Shown piece by piece: positions 43,825 through 53,304 of a stretch of DNA of 55,260 bases (position 1 is its first letter; each line of letters starts with the position of its first letter). Origin of the DNA: Dietzia timorensis (GTDB lineage: Bacteria; Actinomycetota; Actinomycetes; Mycobacteriales; Mycobacteriaceae); NCBI RefSeq assembly GCF_020742175.1, contig NZ_DYXM01000028.1, positions 1 to 55,260 on the forward strand. Reading direction: 5' to 3'. The notes under the pieces are model-generated. The model did not search any database and had not been told where the DNA came from. It saw only the letters and a program-made list of their open reading frames with translations. The position numbers were made by a program, and so were the translations under genes.

Positions 43825-44646
43825 TTAGGATCTCTCGATCTCGGCGGGCAGCTTAAACTCCGGGTACTCCAGGGGGCACACGGACACGGCGACCGCGTTG
43901 TCTCCCGCATGCCACGCGAGCACAGGTTCGATCTCGACGACGAGGATCCTCTCGGGGAAGGTCGTCTCCTTGCGGAATTCCTGCGCCAAATTCTCGGCAA
44001 TCTCTATATCGCCGCTGTAGTGGACGGTGACGAGGGCGTCGCCGGTCAGCTCTTCCCTCGCGAGCAGCCGCAGCTTGTCGAGCGCCTTGGTCACCGTCCG
44101 GGTCTTCGCGGCGAGTGTGAGGTTACCGCCGCGAATCCGCAAGATCGGTTTCGACGACAACACACCGCCGAAGAGCGCGAAGGCGGCACCGACCCGGCCG
44201 CCCCGACGCAGGGAGTCCATCTTGTCGACCGACAGCCACGTCGTCGACCTTCGCACTACCTTCTCCACCAGGCCCGCCACGGCGACGAGCGAGCCTCCAG
44301 TTGCCGCGAGTTGAGCGCCTTGCGCGACTGCACCGCCGATAGTCATGCCCACGTTTTGCGAATCGACGACGGTGACGCGACCGCCGAAACTACCCGCAGC
44401 CTCGGCCGCCGATTCCCAGGTCCGCGAAAGCTTGCTCGCAATGTGCACGGACACGATCCCGGTGGTGTCCTCGCGTTCGAGAAGCTCGCGATAGGTTTCT
44501 TCAAGCTCGTGCGGTGCGAGCCCCGAGGTGGCTGCGACCTGCCCGTCGTCAACGGTCTGATGGAGGTCCAGCACGGTCACATCCATCGATTCGGCCCAGC
44601 TTTCGGGAAGCTGGGCCGCGGAGTCGGTGACGAGTCGAATGGTCAT
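43825..44646 (-). CDS. DegV family fatty-acid-binding protein
   Basis: The 273-aa protein is of the DegV type that binds fatty acids, in some bacteria as FakB in fatty-acid kinase. It has the early VTDSAAQLP motif, then EREDTTGIVSVHIASKLS and VDKMDSLRRGGRVG, all family landmarks. ATG 44646 follows CTGGAGAACCG and overlaps the gpgP stop (ATGA). Fatty-acid binding would suit a host that stores neutral lipid. No fakA gene is in this window. Confidence 0.9.
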   Translation of the reverse strand: MTIRLVTDSAAQLPESWAESMDVTVLDLHQTVDDGQVAATSGLAPHELEETYRELLEREDTTGIVSVHIASKLSRTWESAAEAAGSFGGRVTVVDSQNVGMTIGGAVAQGAQLAATGGSLVAVAGLVEKVVRRSTTWLSVDKMDSLRRGGRVGAAFALFGGVLSSKPILRIRGGNLTLAAKTRTVTKALDKLRLLAREELTGDALVTVHYSGDIEIAENLAQEFRKETTFPERILVVEIEPVLAWHAGDNAVAVSVCPLEYPEFKLPAEIERS

Positions 44647-45332
44647 CGGTTCTCCAGATGAGGCGCGACGTTCCACGAGTCCAGCCGCCAGCGGATCGAC
44701 TCGGCGGCCTCGGTCGTCGGCGGCACGGCGGCGGGCGATTCGGAGACGGTGTCCGCGCCGCGGTCGTGCGCGGAAAGCTGCGCCCACGCCGTGTTTCCCA
44801 AACCGTTGAACAGCGGGAAGGTCTCGACACTCAGTTCCAGCAGGGCCGCGGCGAGCGCGGCGATAGCCCCGCCATGGGCGACCATGACGACGGGGTGCTT
44901 ATCGCCCCAGTCCTCGGAATCGACGAGTTCGTCGACAACCGAACGCGTGCGCACGGCAACATCGAGCCTTGATTCGCCTCCGGGCGGAGCCCACTGCGGC
45001 GACGACCGCCACATCGCTCGGGCACCGGGCCACTGTTGGTCGACCTCGAGGTGGCTCATCCCCTGCCACTGCCCCAGGTTCGTCTCCCGCAGGCGCGAAT
45101 CGGCATGCACGTCGAGTCCGGTGACCTCACCGATCGCGTCGGCGGTCTTCCGCGCGCGCTGAAGGTCGGAGGAGTACAGGGCAAAAGGGTGTCGGTAGGC
45201 GATCACCTCGGCAGCGAGGCGCGCCTGTTTATGCCCCTGTTCGGACAGGGTCGTGTCGAGTTGGCCCTGCATGCGCATGGTCGCATTGTAATGCGTTTGC
45301 CCATGGCGAAGCAGGATTAACCGTCGGGTCAC
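44643..45332 (-). CDS. gpgP: Histidine phosphatase, probable glucosyl-3-phosphoglycerate phosphatase
   Basis: The 229-aa histidine-phosphatase has the catalytic LLRHGQTHYN (His10) and the second histidine in MVAHGGAIAAL. Place between rsfS and degV matches M. tuberculosis Rv2419c, GpgP, which makes glucosylglycerate for methylglucose lipopolysaccharide. The specific substrate rests on synteny only. GTG 45332 overlaps rsfS by 4 bp. Confidence 0.75.
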   Translation of the reverse strand: MTRRLILLRHGQTHYNATMRMQGQLDTTLSEQGHKQARLAAEVIAYRHPFALYSSDLQRARKTADAIGEVTGLDVHADSRLRETNLGQWQGMSHLEVDQQWPGARAMWRSSPQWAPPGGESRLDVAVRTRSVVDELVDSEDWGDKHPVVMVAHGGAIAALAAALLELSVETFPLFNGLGNTAWAQLSAHDRGADTVSESPAAVPPTTEAAESIRWRLDSWNVAPHLENR

Positions 45333-45787
45333 TGCCGCCCGCCGGCGTCACGGTTCGGTTCGACCGCCGGTAGTTCCGCATCCTGGTCGGCGGAGATGCC
45401 GTCCCAGCTCGCCGGGCGGTCCGCGGAGGCAACACCCTCGATGTCGATAATCGGGCAGTCCTTCCACAGCCGGTCCAGCGCATAGTAGTCGCGCTCGTCG
45501 GCGTGCTGGATGTGGATCACGACGTCGCCGTAGTCCAGAAGGGACCAGCGCCCCTCCTTCGTGCCCTCACGTCGCACCGGCTTGTAGCCGGCGTCGCGGA
45601 GCTCCTCTTCGATCTCGTCGACGATCGAGGTGACCTGCCGCTCGTTGTCCGCCGATGCGATGACGAAACAATCGGTGATCACGAGCTGGTCCGAAACGTC
45701 GATCACCATGACGTCGGAGGCCAGCTTCTCGTCGGCGGCCTTCGCAGCCTTCGTCGCCAACGCAATCGCTTCTGGGGTGGCTGTCAT
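45329..45787 (-). CDS. rsfS: Ribosome silencing factor RsfS
   Basis: The 152-aa protein binds L14 on the 50S subunit and blocks subunit joining in starvation. Family core: VIDVSDQLVITDCFVIASA, then VRREGTKEGRWSLLDYGDVV and HIQHADERDYYALDRLWKD. The C-terminal 35 residues are a variable tail. ATG 45787 directly follows the nadD TAG (TAGATG), with AGGAGA about 9 nt upstream. Confidence 0.95.
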   Translation of the reverse strand: MTATPEAIALATKAAKAADEKLASDVMVIDVSDQLVITDCFVIASADNERQVTSIVDEIEEELRDAGYKPVRREGTKEGRWSLLDYGDVVIHIQHADERDYYALDRLWKDCPIIDIEGVASADRPASWDGISADQDAELPAVEPNRDAGGRQ

Positions 45788-46519
45788 CTAGTTGTCTCCT
45801 GTGCTGTTCTGCGGACGGTTGTTCTGATGTGTATCTGTCTCATTATCCAATGACGTCGGAGGTGTGGCGGCAAACGAGCCGTCCGCTCTCGTCGTCTGAT
45901 CGGCGCGATAGAGATTTCGTTTGGATATGTATTGCACGACCCCATCGGGAACGAGGTACCACACCGGTGCCTCGCCGGCGGCTCGCCGCCGACATTCCGT
46001 GGAGGAGATGGCGAGCGCGGGGATCTCGATGAGGTGAATGCGTTCGGAGTCGATATTGGTCAGGTGAGTCGCGCTGAGCTCGAACCCGGGGCGCGACACC
46101 CCGACAAAGGTTGCCAGATCGAACAGCTCTTCCCAACCTCGCCACGTGAAGATCTTCTCGAGCGCGTCCGCGCCGGTGATGAAGAACAGGTCTGCGTTCT
46201 GGTTCTGCCTGCCGAGGTCGGTGAGCGTATCGGTCGTGTACGTCGGCCCGTCTCTCTCGATATCGACGCGAGAGACCGAGAACCGGGGGTTGGAGGCCGT
46301 GGCGATCACCGTCATCAGATACCGGTCCTCGGCCGGGGATACCGATCGCTTCGATTTCTGCCACGGGATGCCGGTCGGTACGAAGATCACTTCGTCCAAC
46401 TCGAACCGGTGCGCCACCTCGCTCGCGGCGACAAGGTGGCCATGGTGAATCGGGTCGAAGGTGCCGCCCATGACGCCGAGTCGTCGGCGACGAGGCGAAG
46501 TGGCGTCGTTGGAGGTCAT
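45788..46519 (-). CDS. nadD: Nicotinate-nucleotide adenylyltransferase
   Basis: The 243-aa enzyme makes deamido-NAD from nicotinate mononucleotide and ATP. Nucleotidyltransferase motif GGTFDPIHHGHL (His pair) and late ISSTECRRR are seen. The C-terminal 45 residues are a low-complexity tail rich in Thr, Asn and Gln. The frame is open to 46603; ATG 46519 with AAGGA upstream is chosen. Order nadD-rsfS-gpgP is typical. Confidence 0.93.
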   Translation of the reverse strand: MTSNDATSPRRRRLGVMGGTFDPIHHGHLVAASEVAHRFELDEVIFVPTGIPWQKSKRSVSPAEDRYLMTVIATASNPRFSVSRVDIERDGPTYTTDTLTDLGRQNQNADLFFITGADALEKIFTWRGWEELFDLATFVGVSRPGFELSATHLTNIDSERIHLIEIPALAISSTECRRRAAGEAPVWYLVPDGVVQYISKRNLYRADQTTRADGSFAATPPTSLDNETDTHQNNRPQNSTGDN

Positions 46520-46548
46520 TGGCGAGGGGTCCTTGAGGGCGCGGGGTG

Positions 46549-48018
46549 CTAGACCGGTAGCAGTTGCGAGACGACTGTGGTGAGCTGGGCGATGTTGCGG
46601 CATTCGTGCATAGGCACGAACTCGGAGTATTGCGGTGTCGCCGAGTCCGACGTGCCCCAGTATTCCTTGGGTTCGGGGTTGAGCCAGTGAACGTGCCGCG
46701 CGCGTTCGGTGATGAGTTCGAGGGATCCGAGCGCGGGGTCGCGGTAGTTGTTTCGCCCGTCGCCCAAAATGAGCACGGAACCCGACGGGGACAACGTGTG
46801 CACGTATTTGTCTGCGAACCCACGGAAGGCGAATCCGTAGTCGGAATGCCCGTCGTAGGTGACGATTTCGGCCTCGCGCACCATGCGCGCCATCGACGAG
46901 GCGAGGTCCTCGCCGGTCGAGAAGAAGTCGGTGACCTCGTCGACGGTGTCGACGAACGCGAACACCCGCACGCGGGAGAATTGTTCACGCAGGCTGTGCA
47001 CCAATTGCAGCGTGAAGTGGCTGAAACCGGACACCGAACCCGACACGTCACACAACACGACGAGCTCGGGCCTGGCCTTGCGCGGCTTTCGCAGCACAAG
47101 TTCCATCGGCACCCCGCCCGTGGACATCGACTTGCGCATGGTGCGCCGCATGTCGATATCGCCGCGGCGGATCCGCTTCCGCCTGGCGGCCAGGCGATGG
47201 CCCAGCTGGCGCGCCAGCGGCCCTACCTGGGTACGTAGCTTCTGCAGGTCGGCATCGTTTGCGCGCAGGAAGTCCACGTGGTCGGCCGACGGCCCAACGG
47301 CGAAATTCGCTACGCGGTCGCGTCCGGAGTGCTCTGCCGTTCGACGGCGCACTTCGTCGGCGACTTGTTGGAAAAAGCCCTTGACCCTTTGGTTCGCGAG
47401 GTTCGCGGCCGCGGCTTTCTCCATGATGCGTCCGCTGCCGTCCGGGTCGTCCGGGTTCTCGCCGATCATCCCGTCGAGAATGCGCTGCATGATGGTCGAC
47501 GCGTCGAGCTTGCCGAGAGTCTGGTACGTCGAGAACGAAGGGCCGCGCGTCGACTCGTAGCGTCCCATCTGCTCGACCATGAGCTCGGCCAGCGCCCGGG
47601 CCTGCGCCATCGCTTCCGGGGTGTCCTGTTCGAGGAGGTCGACGATGAGATCCTCGAGCGCCTTGGGGTCGACCTTGCCGTTCTCGTCGAGCGGGAGCTC
47701 AATGGTGATCGCGTCGTCTGCGTCGGCGGAACCGCCGTATCCGCGGGCGACGGGAAACCACAGATTGAACATCTGATCGAAGATGTCGCGCTGCGTCGGT
47801 CGGCGGATCAACGTCGCCGCGAGCGCCTCCCGTAGGGACTCGCGGTCGGTGAGATCGAGGACCACGATCGCCTCGGCGGCGTCGACGGCCTCGGACGGAC
47901 CTACGGAAATGCCCTTACCGCGCAGAGCGTCGACGAAGTCGACGAGATGTCCCGCAAGCCCACCGGGCACGGGACGCACCTCACCGCGCGCTCCCCCTGA
48001 TGTTCTGGCCGCTGCCAT
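46549..48018 (-). CDS. VWA-domain CoxE-like protein
   Basis: The 489-aa protein has a C-terminal von Willebrand A domain with a MIDAS motif, CDVSGSVS, preceded by ELVVL. The N-terminal half has ISVGPSEAVDAAEAI and a helical region. VWA proteins of this type (CoxE, Rv2425c-like) act with MoxR ATPases as a chaperone pair for metal-cofactor or complex assembly. ATG 48018 follows GAGGAGTAGCG; the longer open frame to 48705 covers moxR. It lies 32 bp after moxR. Confidence 0.88.
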   Translation of the reverse strand: MAAARTSGGARGEVRPVPGGLAGHLVDFVDALRGKGISVGPSEAVDAAEAIVVLDLTDRESLREALAATLIRRPTQRDIFDQMFNLWFPVARGYGGSADADDAITIELPLDENGKVDPKALEDLIVDLLEQDTPEAMAQARALAELMVEQMGRYESTRGPSFSTYQTLGKLDASTIMQRILDGMIGENPDDPDGSGRIMEKAAAANLANQRVKGFFQQVADEVRRRTAEHSGRDRVANFAVGPSADHVDFLRANDADLQKLRTQVGPLARQLGHRLAARRKRIRRGDIDMRRTMRKSMSTGGVPMELVLRKPRKARPELVVLCDVSGSVSGFSHFTLQLVHSLREQFSRVRVFAFVDTVDEVTDFFSTGEDLASSMARMVREAEIVTYDGHSDYGFAFRGFADKYVHTLSPSGSVLILGDGRNNYRDPALGSLELITERARHVHWLNPEPKEYWGTSDSATPQYSEFVPMHECRNIAQLTTVVSQLLPV

Positions 48019-48050
48019 CGCTACTCCTCGTGCTCCGGCGCCCGTGGCGC

Positions 48051-48932
48051 CTAGTTGACCCGCAGTTCCGCTGCCGCGCGGATCTGGTCGCTGTGGTGCT
48101 TGAGCACGACGCCCAGCGTCTGCGACACGGTCTCGTCGTCCAGCGTGTCGAGACCGAGGGAAACGAGGGTGCGCGCCCAGTCGATCGTCTCGGCGACCGA
48201 CGGCACCTTCTTGAGCGCCATCGCACGCAGCAGCCCCACGGCCCGCACGACCTGCTCGGCAAGGCGGTCGTCGAGCTCGGGCACGCGGGCGGCGAGAATC
48301 TTGCGTTCGCGCTCTGGTGTCGGGAAGTCCAGGTGCAGGTAGAGGCAGCGCCGCTTGAGCGCCTCGGAAAGCTCGCGGGCCGCGTTCGACGTCAACACCG
48401 TGAAGGGTCGCCGTGTCGCGTTGATCGTTCCCAATTCGGGGATCGTCACCGCGAAATCGGAGAGCACCTCGAGCAGCAGCCCTTCGATCTCGACGTCGGA
48501 CTTGTCGACCTCGTCGATGAGCAGCACGGTCGGATCGTCGCGCCGGATCGCGGTGAGCAGCGGGCGGGACAGCAGGAATTCCTCGCTGAACACCGAGTCG
48601 CGCGTTGCGTCCCATCCCTCGCCCTGACCGGCCTGGATACGCAGGATCTGCTTGGCATGGTTCCACTCGTAGAGCGCACGCGCCTCGTCGACGCCCTCGT
48701 AGCACTGCAGTCGCACCAGCTCGGCGTCGTTCGCCGCGGCGACGGCGCGGGACAGCTCGGTCTTGCCGACGCCGGCGGGGCCTTCGATGAGCAACGGCTT
48801 GCCCAGCTGGTCGGCCAGGTACACCACCGTGGCGGTGGCGCGGTCCGCCAGGTATCCGTGCGTTTCAAGCTTCTGGATGACGTCGTCGATGCTCGAAAAC
48901 AGGGCGGCGTGTTCGCGGCGAGCGCGGTCCAT
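48051..48932 (-). CDS. MoxR-family AAA+ ATPase
   Basis: The 293-aa AAA+ protein has Walker A GPAGVGKTELSRA, Walker B LLIDEVDKSDVEI and a sensor-1 TSNAAREL. It pairs with the VWA gene downstream, which suggests chaperone or assembly work on an unknown client. ATG 48932 follows CGGAGAAATACTCT. Its size and order (moxR-VWA next to proA) match Rv2426c-Rv2425c. Confidence 0.92.
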   Translation of the reverse strand: MDRARREHAALFSSIDDVIQKLETHGYLADRATATVVYLADQLGKPLLIEGPAGVGKTELSRAVAAANDAELVRLQCYEGVDEARALYEWNHAKQILRIQAGQGEGWDATRDSVFSEEFLLSRPLLTAIRRDDPTVLLIDEVDKSDVEIEGLLLEVLSDFAVTIPELGTINATRRPFTVLTSNAARELSEALKRRCLYLHLDFPTPERERKILAARVPELDDRLAEQVVRAVGLLRAMALKKVPSVAETIDWARTLVSLGLDTLDDETVSQTLGVVLKHHSDQIRAAAELRVN

Positions 48933-48972
48933 AGAGTATTTCTCCGTTCGGAAAGGTTGGTGCGCGGGACGC

Positions 48973-50277
48973 TCAGGGGCGCGCGTGTCCGCGGCCGGTG
49001 GCGATCCATTTGGTACTCGTGAGCTCCTGTAGACCCATGGGCCCGCGAGCGTGCAGCTTCTGCGTCGAGATGCCGATCTCGGCGCCGAAACCGAACTGCT
49101 CGCCGTCGGTCCACGCTGTCGAGGCGTTGATCATCACGGCAGCGGAGTCGACGAGTGCGGCAAAGTCCTGCGCGACGTTGACGTCCCTGGTCGAGATGGC
49201 CTCGGTGTGACCCGTCGACCAGCGGGAGATGTGCGCGACAGCCCCATCCAGTCCATCGACGACCGCGAAGGCAAGATCATTGGACAGGTATTCTTCGGCC
49301 CAGTCGACTTCGGTCGGTTCGATCATCCCGGGGCGATCACCGTGCAGGGTGATTCCTTCGGCAACCAGTCCGTCCGCCACCTTGTTGATGACGTCCTCGC
49401 CAAGCGCGGCATCGAGCAGAACGGTTTCCGTGGAATTGCACACGCTGCAGCGACGGGTCTTGCCGTTGGCGACGAGCTTGATCGCCTCGTCGATGTCGGC
49501 GTCTTTATGGATGTAGTGGTGGCAGTTACCGGTGCCCGTTTCGATGGCCGGGACCTTGGCGTTCTCGACAACCGCCTTGATCAGTCCGGCACCCCCGCGA
49601 GGGATCACCACGTCCACGAGGCCGCGGGCCTGGATCAGGTGGGTCACCGAGTCGCGTGATTCGCTGGGCAACAGCTGAACGAGATTGGCGTCGTATCCGA
49701 ACTCGCTGAGCACACCGCGCAACACTGCGACGAGCGCCTCGTTGGAATGACTCGCCGAACGCGAGCCGCGCAGGAGTGCCGCGTTGCCGGACTTGAACGC
49801 GAGGCCGAATGCGTCGACCGTGACGTTCGGGCGCCCTTCGTAAATCATCCCGACGACGCCCAGCGGCACGCGTACCTGCTCGAGCTTCATTCCGTTAGGA
49901 AGCTTCGAACCGCGAACGACCTGCCCGAGCGGATCCGGTAGGCCCGCGACCTGCCGCAGCCCTCCGGCGATCCCGACGATGCGGTCCGCTGTGAGCCGCA
50001 GCCGGTCGAGCATCGCTTCCGGGGCGCCTTCGGACCTTTGCTCCTCGATGTCGTCGGCGTTGGCCGCGAGGACCCCGGCCTCGGCGGCTTCGAGCGCGTC
50101 CGCCGCCGCGATGAGCACTGCATTACGTTCCTCGGTCGAGGCAAGCGTCAGCGTCTTCCCGGCGGCTCGCGCGTTGCGAGCGGCAGCGTGAACTACCTCC
50201 CGAAGATCCTCGGCGGCTCCCGGGGTGGGAGAGCCCTGTTCCGAGTTCTCCGAGGTTCTGGCATCAGTCGCGGTCAT
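48973..50277 (-). CDS. proA: Gamma-glutamyl phosphate reductase
   Basis: The 434-aa enzyme of proline synthesis reduces glutamyl-5-phosphate with NADPH. It has the ALDH-like fold, PLGVVGMIYEGRPNVTVDA for cofactor binding, and the catalytic cysteine region CSVCNSTE. ATG 50286 is possible, but ATG 50277 has AGGA 8 nt upstream. In other actinobacteria proB and obg lie beyond it; here a five-gene block separates it from the apparent proB end. Confidence 0.95.
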   Translation of the reverse strand: MTATDARTSENSEQGSPTPGAAEDLREVVHAAARNARAAGKTLTLASTEERNAVLIAAADALEAAEAGVLAANADDIEEQRSEGAPEAMLDRLRLTADRIVGIAGGLRQVAGLPDPLGQVVRGSKLPNGMKLEQVRVPLGVVGMIYEGRPNVTVDAFGLAFKSGNAALLRGSRSASHSNEALVAVLRGVLSEFGYDANLVQLLPSESRDSVTHLIQARGLVDVVIPRGGAGLIKAVVENAKVPAIETGTGNCHHYIHKDADIDEAIKLVANGKTRRCSVCNSTETVLLDAALGEDVINKVADGLVAEGITLHGDRPGMIEPTEVDWAEEYLSNDLAFAVVDGLDGAVAHISRWSTGHTEAISTRDVNVAQDFAALVDSAAVMINASTAWTDGEQFGFGAEIGISTQKLHARGPMGLQELTSTKWIATGRGHARP

Positions 50278-50343
50278 GGTTGCCATCCTACGTTCCGCCC
50301 GGCGCGCCGCACTATTTCCGTACGATGTCCGGACCGAGCACGG

Positions 50344-52206
50344 TCAGTCGACGAATGCAGCCATGGCGCGCCCCGCGCGGAGCCCGGAGAAAATGCAACC
50401 GCCGAGGAACGTTCCCTCGAGTGAGTTGTACCCATGCACCCCGCCTCCGCCGAACCCCGCGGCCTCGCCTGCCGCGTACAAGCCCGGGATGGGGTCTCCC
50501 CCTTCGGCGAGGCAGCGAGAGTCCAGATCGGTTTCAAGCCCACCGAGGGTCTTACGCGTCATCAGGTGGATCTTCACGGCGATGAGAGGGCCGCCCTCTC
50601 CTGCCCACGAGTGCGTGCCCGGCCCGCCGTCCTTGAGTAGCTTGTGGGGCTTGGCGATACGCGCGAGTCTGTCGGTGAGCACGCGCCGGGAATTGTGGAT
50701 CGCCTGGACCTGTGCGTCCTTGGCGAACGGGTTGTCCATCTGCCCGTCCATCGCCACGACGAACTCGCGCACCTTCTCCACGTCGAGTTCGGGCTCGCCC
50801 GGCTCGAGCAACCCGTTCATCTCGCCAACGAGGTCCTCGATGGTATCCGCGGTGACCCAGTCCGCGCCGTTGTCGACGAAGGCGCGGACACCCTCGGGCA
50901 TTCCCTCGATGATTCGGCCCACCATCTTGGACAGCTTCTTCGAGGTGATGTCCGGATTCTGCTCCGAACCGGACAGGATGAATTCCTTCGCCGCGATCGA
51001 CTCGTCGAGCACGAACCACGAGTAGTGGTACCCGGAGTCGATGATTGCCTTTGTCGAGGCCATCGTGTGAAACCCGGGGAATAGCGGAATTGGGATCCGG
51101 TCGCCATTGGCGTCGAGCCACAGCGTGGACGGCCCGGGGATGATGCGGATGGCGTGGCGCGGCCAGATCGGCGCGAAGTTCCGGATGCCCTCGGTGTAGT
51201 GCCACATGCGGTCGCGGTTGATGGCATTGGCGCCGGCATCCGAGCGGGCGATGTCGATCATCCGACCATCGACATGCTCGGGCACGCCGCAGATGAGACG
51301 CTTCGGCGCGGGGCCCAGCCGGTCGGTCGGCCACAGCTCGGCGACCTTGTCCGGGTTGCCGCCGACGCCGCCGGCGGACACGAGCACCGCCTTCGCGCGG
51401 AACTCGAAGGAGCCGACCTCTGTGCGCGAGGAGGCCACCGAACGTTCGAGGTCGTCGCTGGGCTCCAGGATCGTCCCCGAGACACCGGCAACGGCGCCGT
51501 CATCCAGCAGTATCTGGTCCACCTTGTGACGGAACGCGAACTTGACCAGGCCACGGGTGGCCGCCTCGCGGACCGGCTCCTCGAAGACTCGGACGACGTC
51601 TGTGCCCGTACCCTTGGACACGTGGAAGCGGGGCACGGAGTTGCCGTGTCCGTCGACGTCTCCGCCGCCGCGCTCGGCCCAGCCGACCGTCGGCACGAAC
51701 CGCAGGCCGAGTTTGTGGAGATAGTCGCGCTTCTCGCCGGCGGCGAAGGCGACGTATTCGCGCGCCCAGCGGCGCGGCCATTCGTCCTCGGGGCGATCGA
51801 ACGCGGCGGATCCCTGCCAGTCGCGCCATGCCAGATCGAAGCTGTCCTTAATCCCGATGCGGCGCTGCTCAGGTGTGTCGACGAGGAACAATCCGCCGAG
51901 CGACCAGTACGCCTGCCCTCCGAGGCTCGCCTCGTTCTCCTGGTCAAGCACGAGAACCTTGCGGCCCGCCTGCGTCGCCTCGTAGGTCGCGACGAGCCCG
52001 GCGAGGCCCGCGCCGACGACGATCACGTCAGGGGCGAAATCGTTCGTCGGTTCGGGAAGCGGGCCGGCATTCGCCGCGGTGGTCGAGGTGTCCTTGACGT
52101 AATCGGCGTAGCCGGGCGAGGTGATGCGCGCGTCGATGAACTCGTCGAACTCGCGTTTGTTCTCGGCCCGCCGCTGCGTCTGTCCGTCTGCCGGTTTTTC
52201 GCTCAT
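50344..52206 (-). CDS. FAD-binding dehydrogenase (succinate dehydrogenase/ketosteroid dehydrogenase-like flavoprotein)
   Basis: The 620-aa flavoprotein has a Rossmann FAD motif VIVVGAGLAGLVATYEA (about residues 60-76) and C-terminal YAAGEAAGFGGGGVHGYNS and GTFLGGCIFSG. It resembles Rv0785-type FAD_binding_2 enzymes, with a substrate that may be a steroid or fumarate-like compound but is not known. ATG 52206 is the last methionine before the family part; the open frame goes on to 53250 over the sirtuin gene. Divergent from the sirtuin gene. Confidence 0.88.
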   Translation of the reverse strand: MSEKPADGQTQRRAENKREFDEFIDARITSPGYADYVKDTSTTAANAGPLPEPTNDFAPDVIVVGAGLAGLVATYEATQAGRKVLVLDQENEASLGGQAYWSLGGLFLVDTPEQRRIGIKDSFDLAWRDWQGSAAFDRPEDEWPRRWAREYVAFAAGEKRDYLHKLGLRFVPTVGWAERGGGDVDGHGNSVPRFHVSKGTGTDVVRVFEEPVREAATRGLVKFAFRHKVDQILLDDGAVAGVSGTILEPSDDLERSVASSRTEVGSFEFRAKAVLVSAGGVGGNPDKVAELWPTDRLGPAPKRLICGVPEHVDGRMIDIARSDAGANAINRDRMWHYTEGIRNFAPIWPRHAIRIIPGPSTLWLDANGDRIPIPLFPGFHTMASTKAIIDSGYHYSWFVLDESIAAKEFILSGSEQNPDITSKKLSKMVGRIIEGMPEGVRAFVDNGADWVTADTIEDLVGEMNGLLEPGEPELDVEKVREFVVAMDGQMDNPFAKDAQVQAIHNSRRVLTDRLARIAKPHKLLKDGGPGTHSWAGEGGPLIAVKIHLMTRKTLGGLETDLDSRCLAEGGDPIPGLYAAGEAAGFGGGGVHGYNSLEGTFLGGCIFSGLRAGRAMAAFVD

Positions 52207-52320
52207 GGGTCCATTGTTCCGTGCTCTCCCCCGAAATTTCAGCGAATCGTTTCCCACCGCGCGGTTCTGACACCCTGGAAGCGTCATCGGAGCAGCTGTA
52301 GACGAAAAAGGGGCACGAGG

Positions 52321-53199
52321 ATGCGGACACGACCCGTGGCTTGGGCACCGGCGGAACCCACCGAGCCGGATGCCGACCTCACCGTTCGGGCTGCCGTCCT
52401 CGCCGAGTTGATGCGCGGCCGCCGCGCCGTGGTGCTTACCGGAGCGGGGGTGTCGACCGGCTCGGGGATCCCCGATTACCGCGGGCCGCACTCCCCACAA
52501 CGCACCCCTATGACGTACGGGCAGTTCGTCTCCGATCCCGATTTTCGGCAGCGTTACTGGGCGCGCAACCACGTCGGCTGGCGTCACATGGAACGCGCAG
52601 AGCCCAACCGCACCCACGAGATCCTCGCCGAATGGGAGCGTTCGGGGCGCGTCGCCGGTGTGATCACCCAGAACGTCGACATGCTGCACCTCAAGGCTGG
52701 CAGCCGAAACATCATCGATCTGCACGGCAATTACGGTTCGGTCTCGTGCATATCGTGCACATACACGATCAACCGCTGGGCTTTCGACGACCAACTGTCG
52801 GCGCTCAATCCCGGCTTCCGAGAACGCGTGATCTCCCGCGGCGCCATCGAGGTCGCCCCCGACGCCGATGCGCTCGTCGGCGACACCGACGGCTTCGCGT
52901 TTCCCGACTGCCCGGTATGCGGCGGAATCCTCAAACCCGCGATCGTCTACTTCGGGGAGAACGTGCCGCGCACCCGGGTGGGCGCCGCGCGTGCTCTTGT
53001 TGACGCCGCCGATCTCGTTCTCGCGGTCGGCACCTCGCTCACCGTGCAGTCGGGCTACCGCTTCATTCGACAGGCGACTGACTCGGGCCGGCCCGTGGCC
53101 GTCGTCAATCGCGGGACCACGCGCGCCCATGGAGCCGCTTCCATCACCATCGACGGAGAATGCAGCGAGGTCCTCGCGCTCGTCGACGCCGCCCTGTAA
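52321..53199 (+). CDS. NAD-dependent protein deacylase, Sir2 family
   Basis: The 292-aa sirtuin removes acyl groups from lysines at the cost of NAD. It has GAGVSTGSGIPDYRG (41-55), TQNVDMLH (116-123), catalytic His135 in LHG, and zinc cysteines at 143, 146, 197 and 200. Between the two CxxC pairs lies a 50-residue insert, longer than in many sirtuins. ATG 52321 follows GGGGCACGAGG. It is divergent from the FAD dehydrogenase. Confidence 0.93.
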   Translation: MRTRPVAWAPAEPTEPDADLTVRAAVLAELMRGRRAVVLTGAGVSTGSGIPDYRGPHSPQRTPMTYGQFVSDPDFRQRYWARNHVGWRHMERAEPNRTHEILAEWERSGRVAGVITQNVDMLHLKAGSRNIIDLHGNYGSVSCISCTYTINRWAFDDQLSALNPGFRERVISRGAIEVAPDADALVGDTDGFAFPDCPVCGGILKPAIVYFGENVPRTRVGAARALVDAADLVLAVGTSLTVQSGYRFIRQATDSGRPVAVVNRGTTRAHGAASITIDGECSEVLALVDAAL

Positions 53200-53304
53200 C
53201 CGAGAACCGGTAACGCCTCCTGCAGTTTCTGGGATGATTAGCCCAGACAACTTTCAGGCCGGACGCCCAAAGTCCGGCCCGCGCCCACCACTCGATACCG
53301 GCGA

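Noticed and set aside
48019..48705. Extended 718-residue frame for the VWA protein
   Set aside because: It reads through moxR on the same strand in another frame; ATG 48018 has a strong ribosome site.
51154..52320. 681-residue frame ending in the sirtuin
   Set aside because: The first 389 codons are antisense to the FAD dehydrogenase and have no recognisable domain.
52207..53250. 968-residue frame for the FAD dehydrogenase
   Set aside because: The extension is antisense to the sirtuin gene, whose zinc and NAD motifs are intact.
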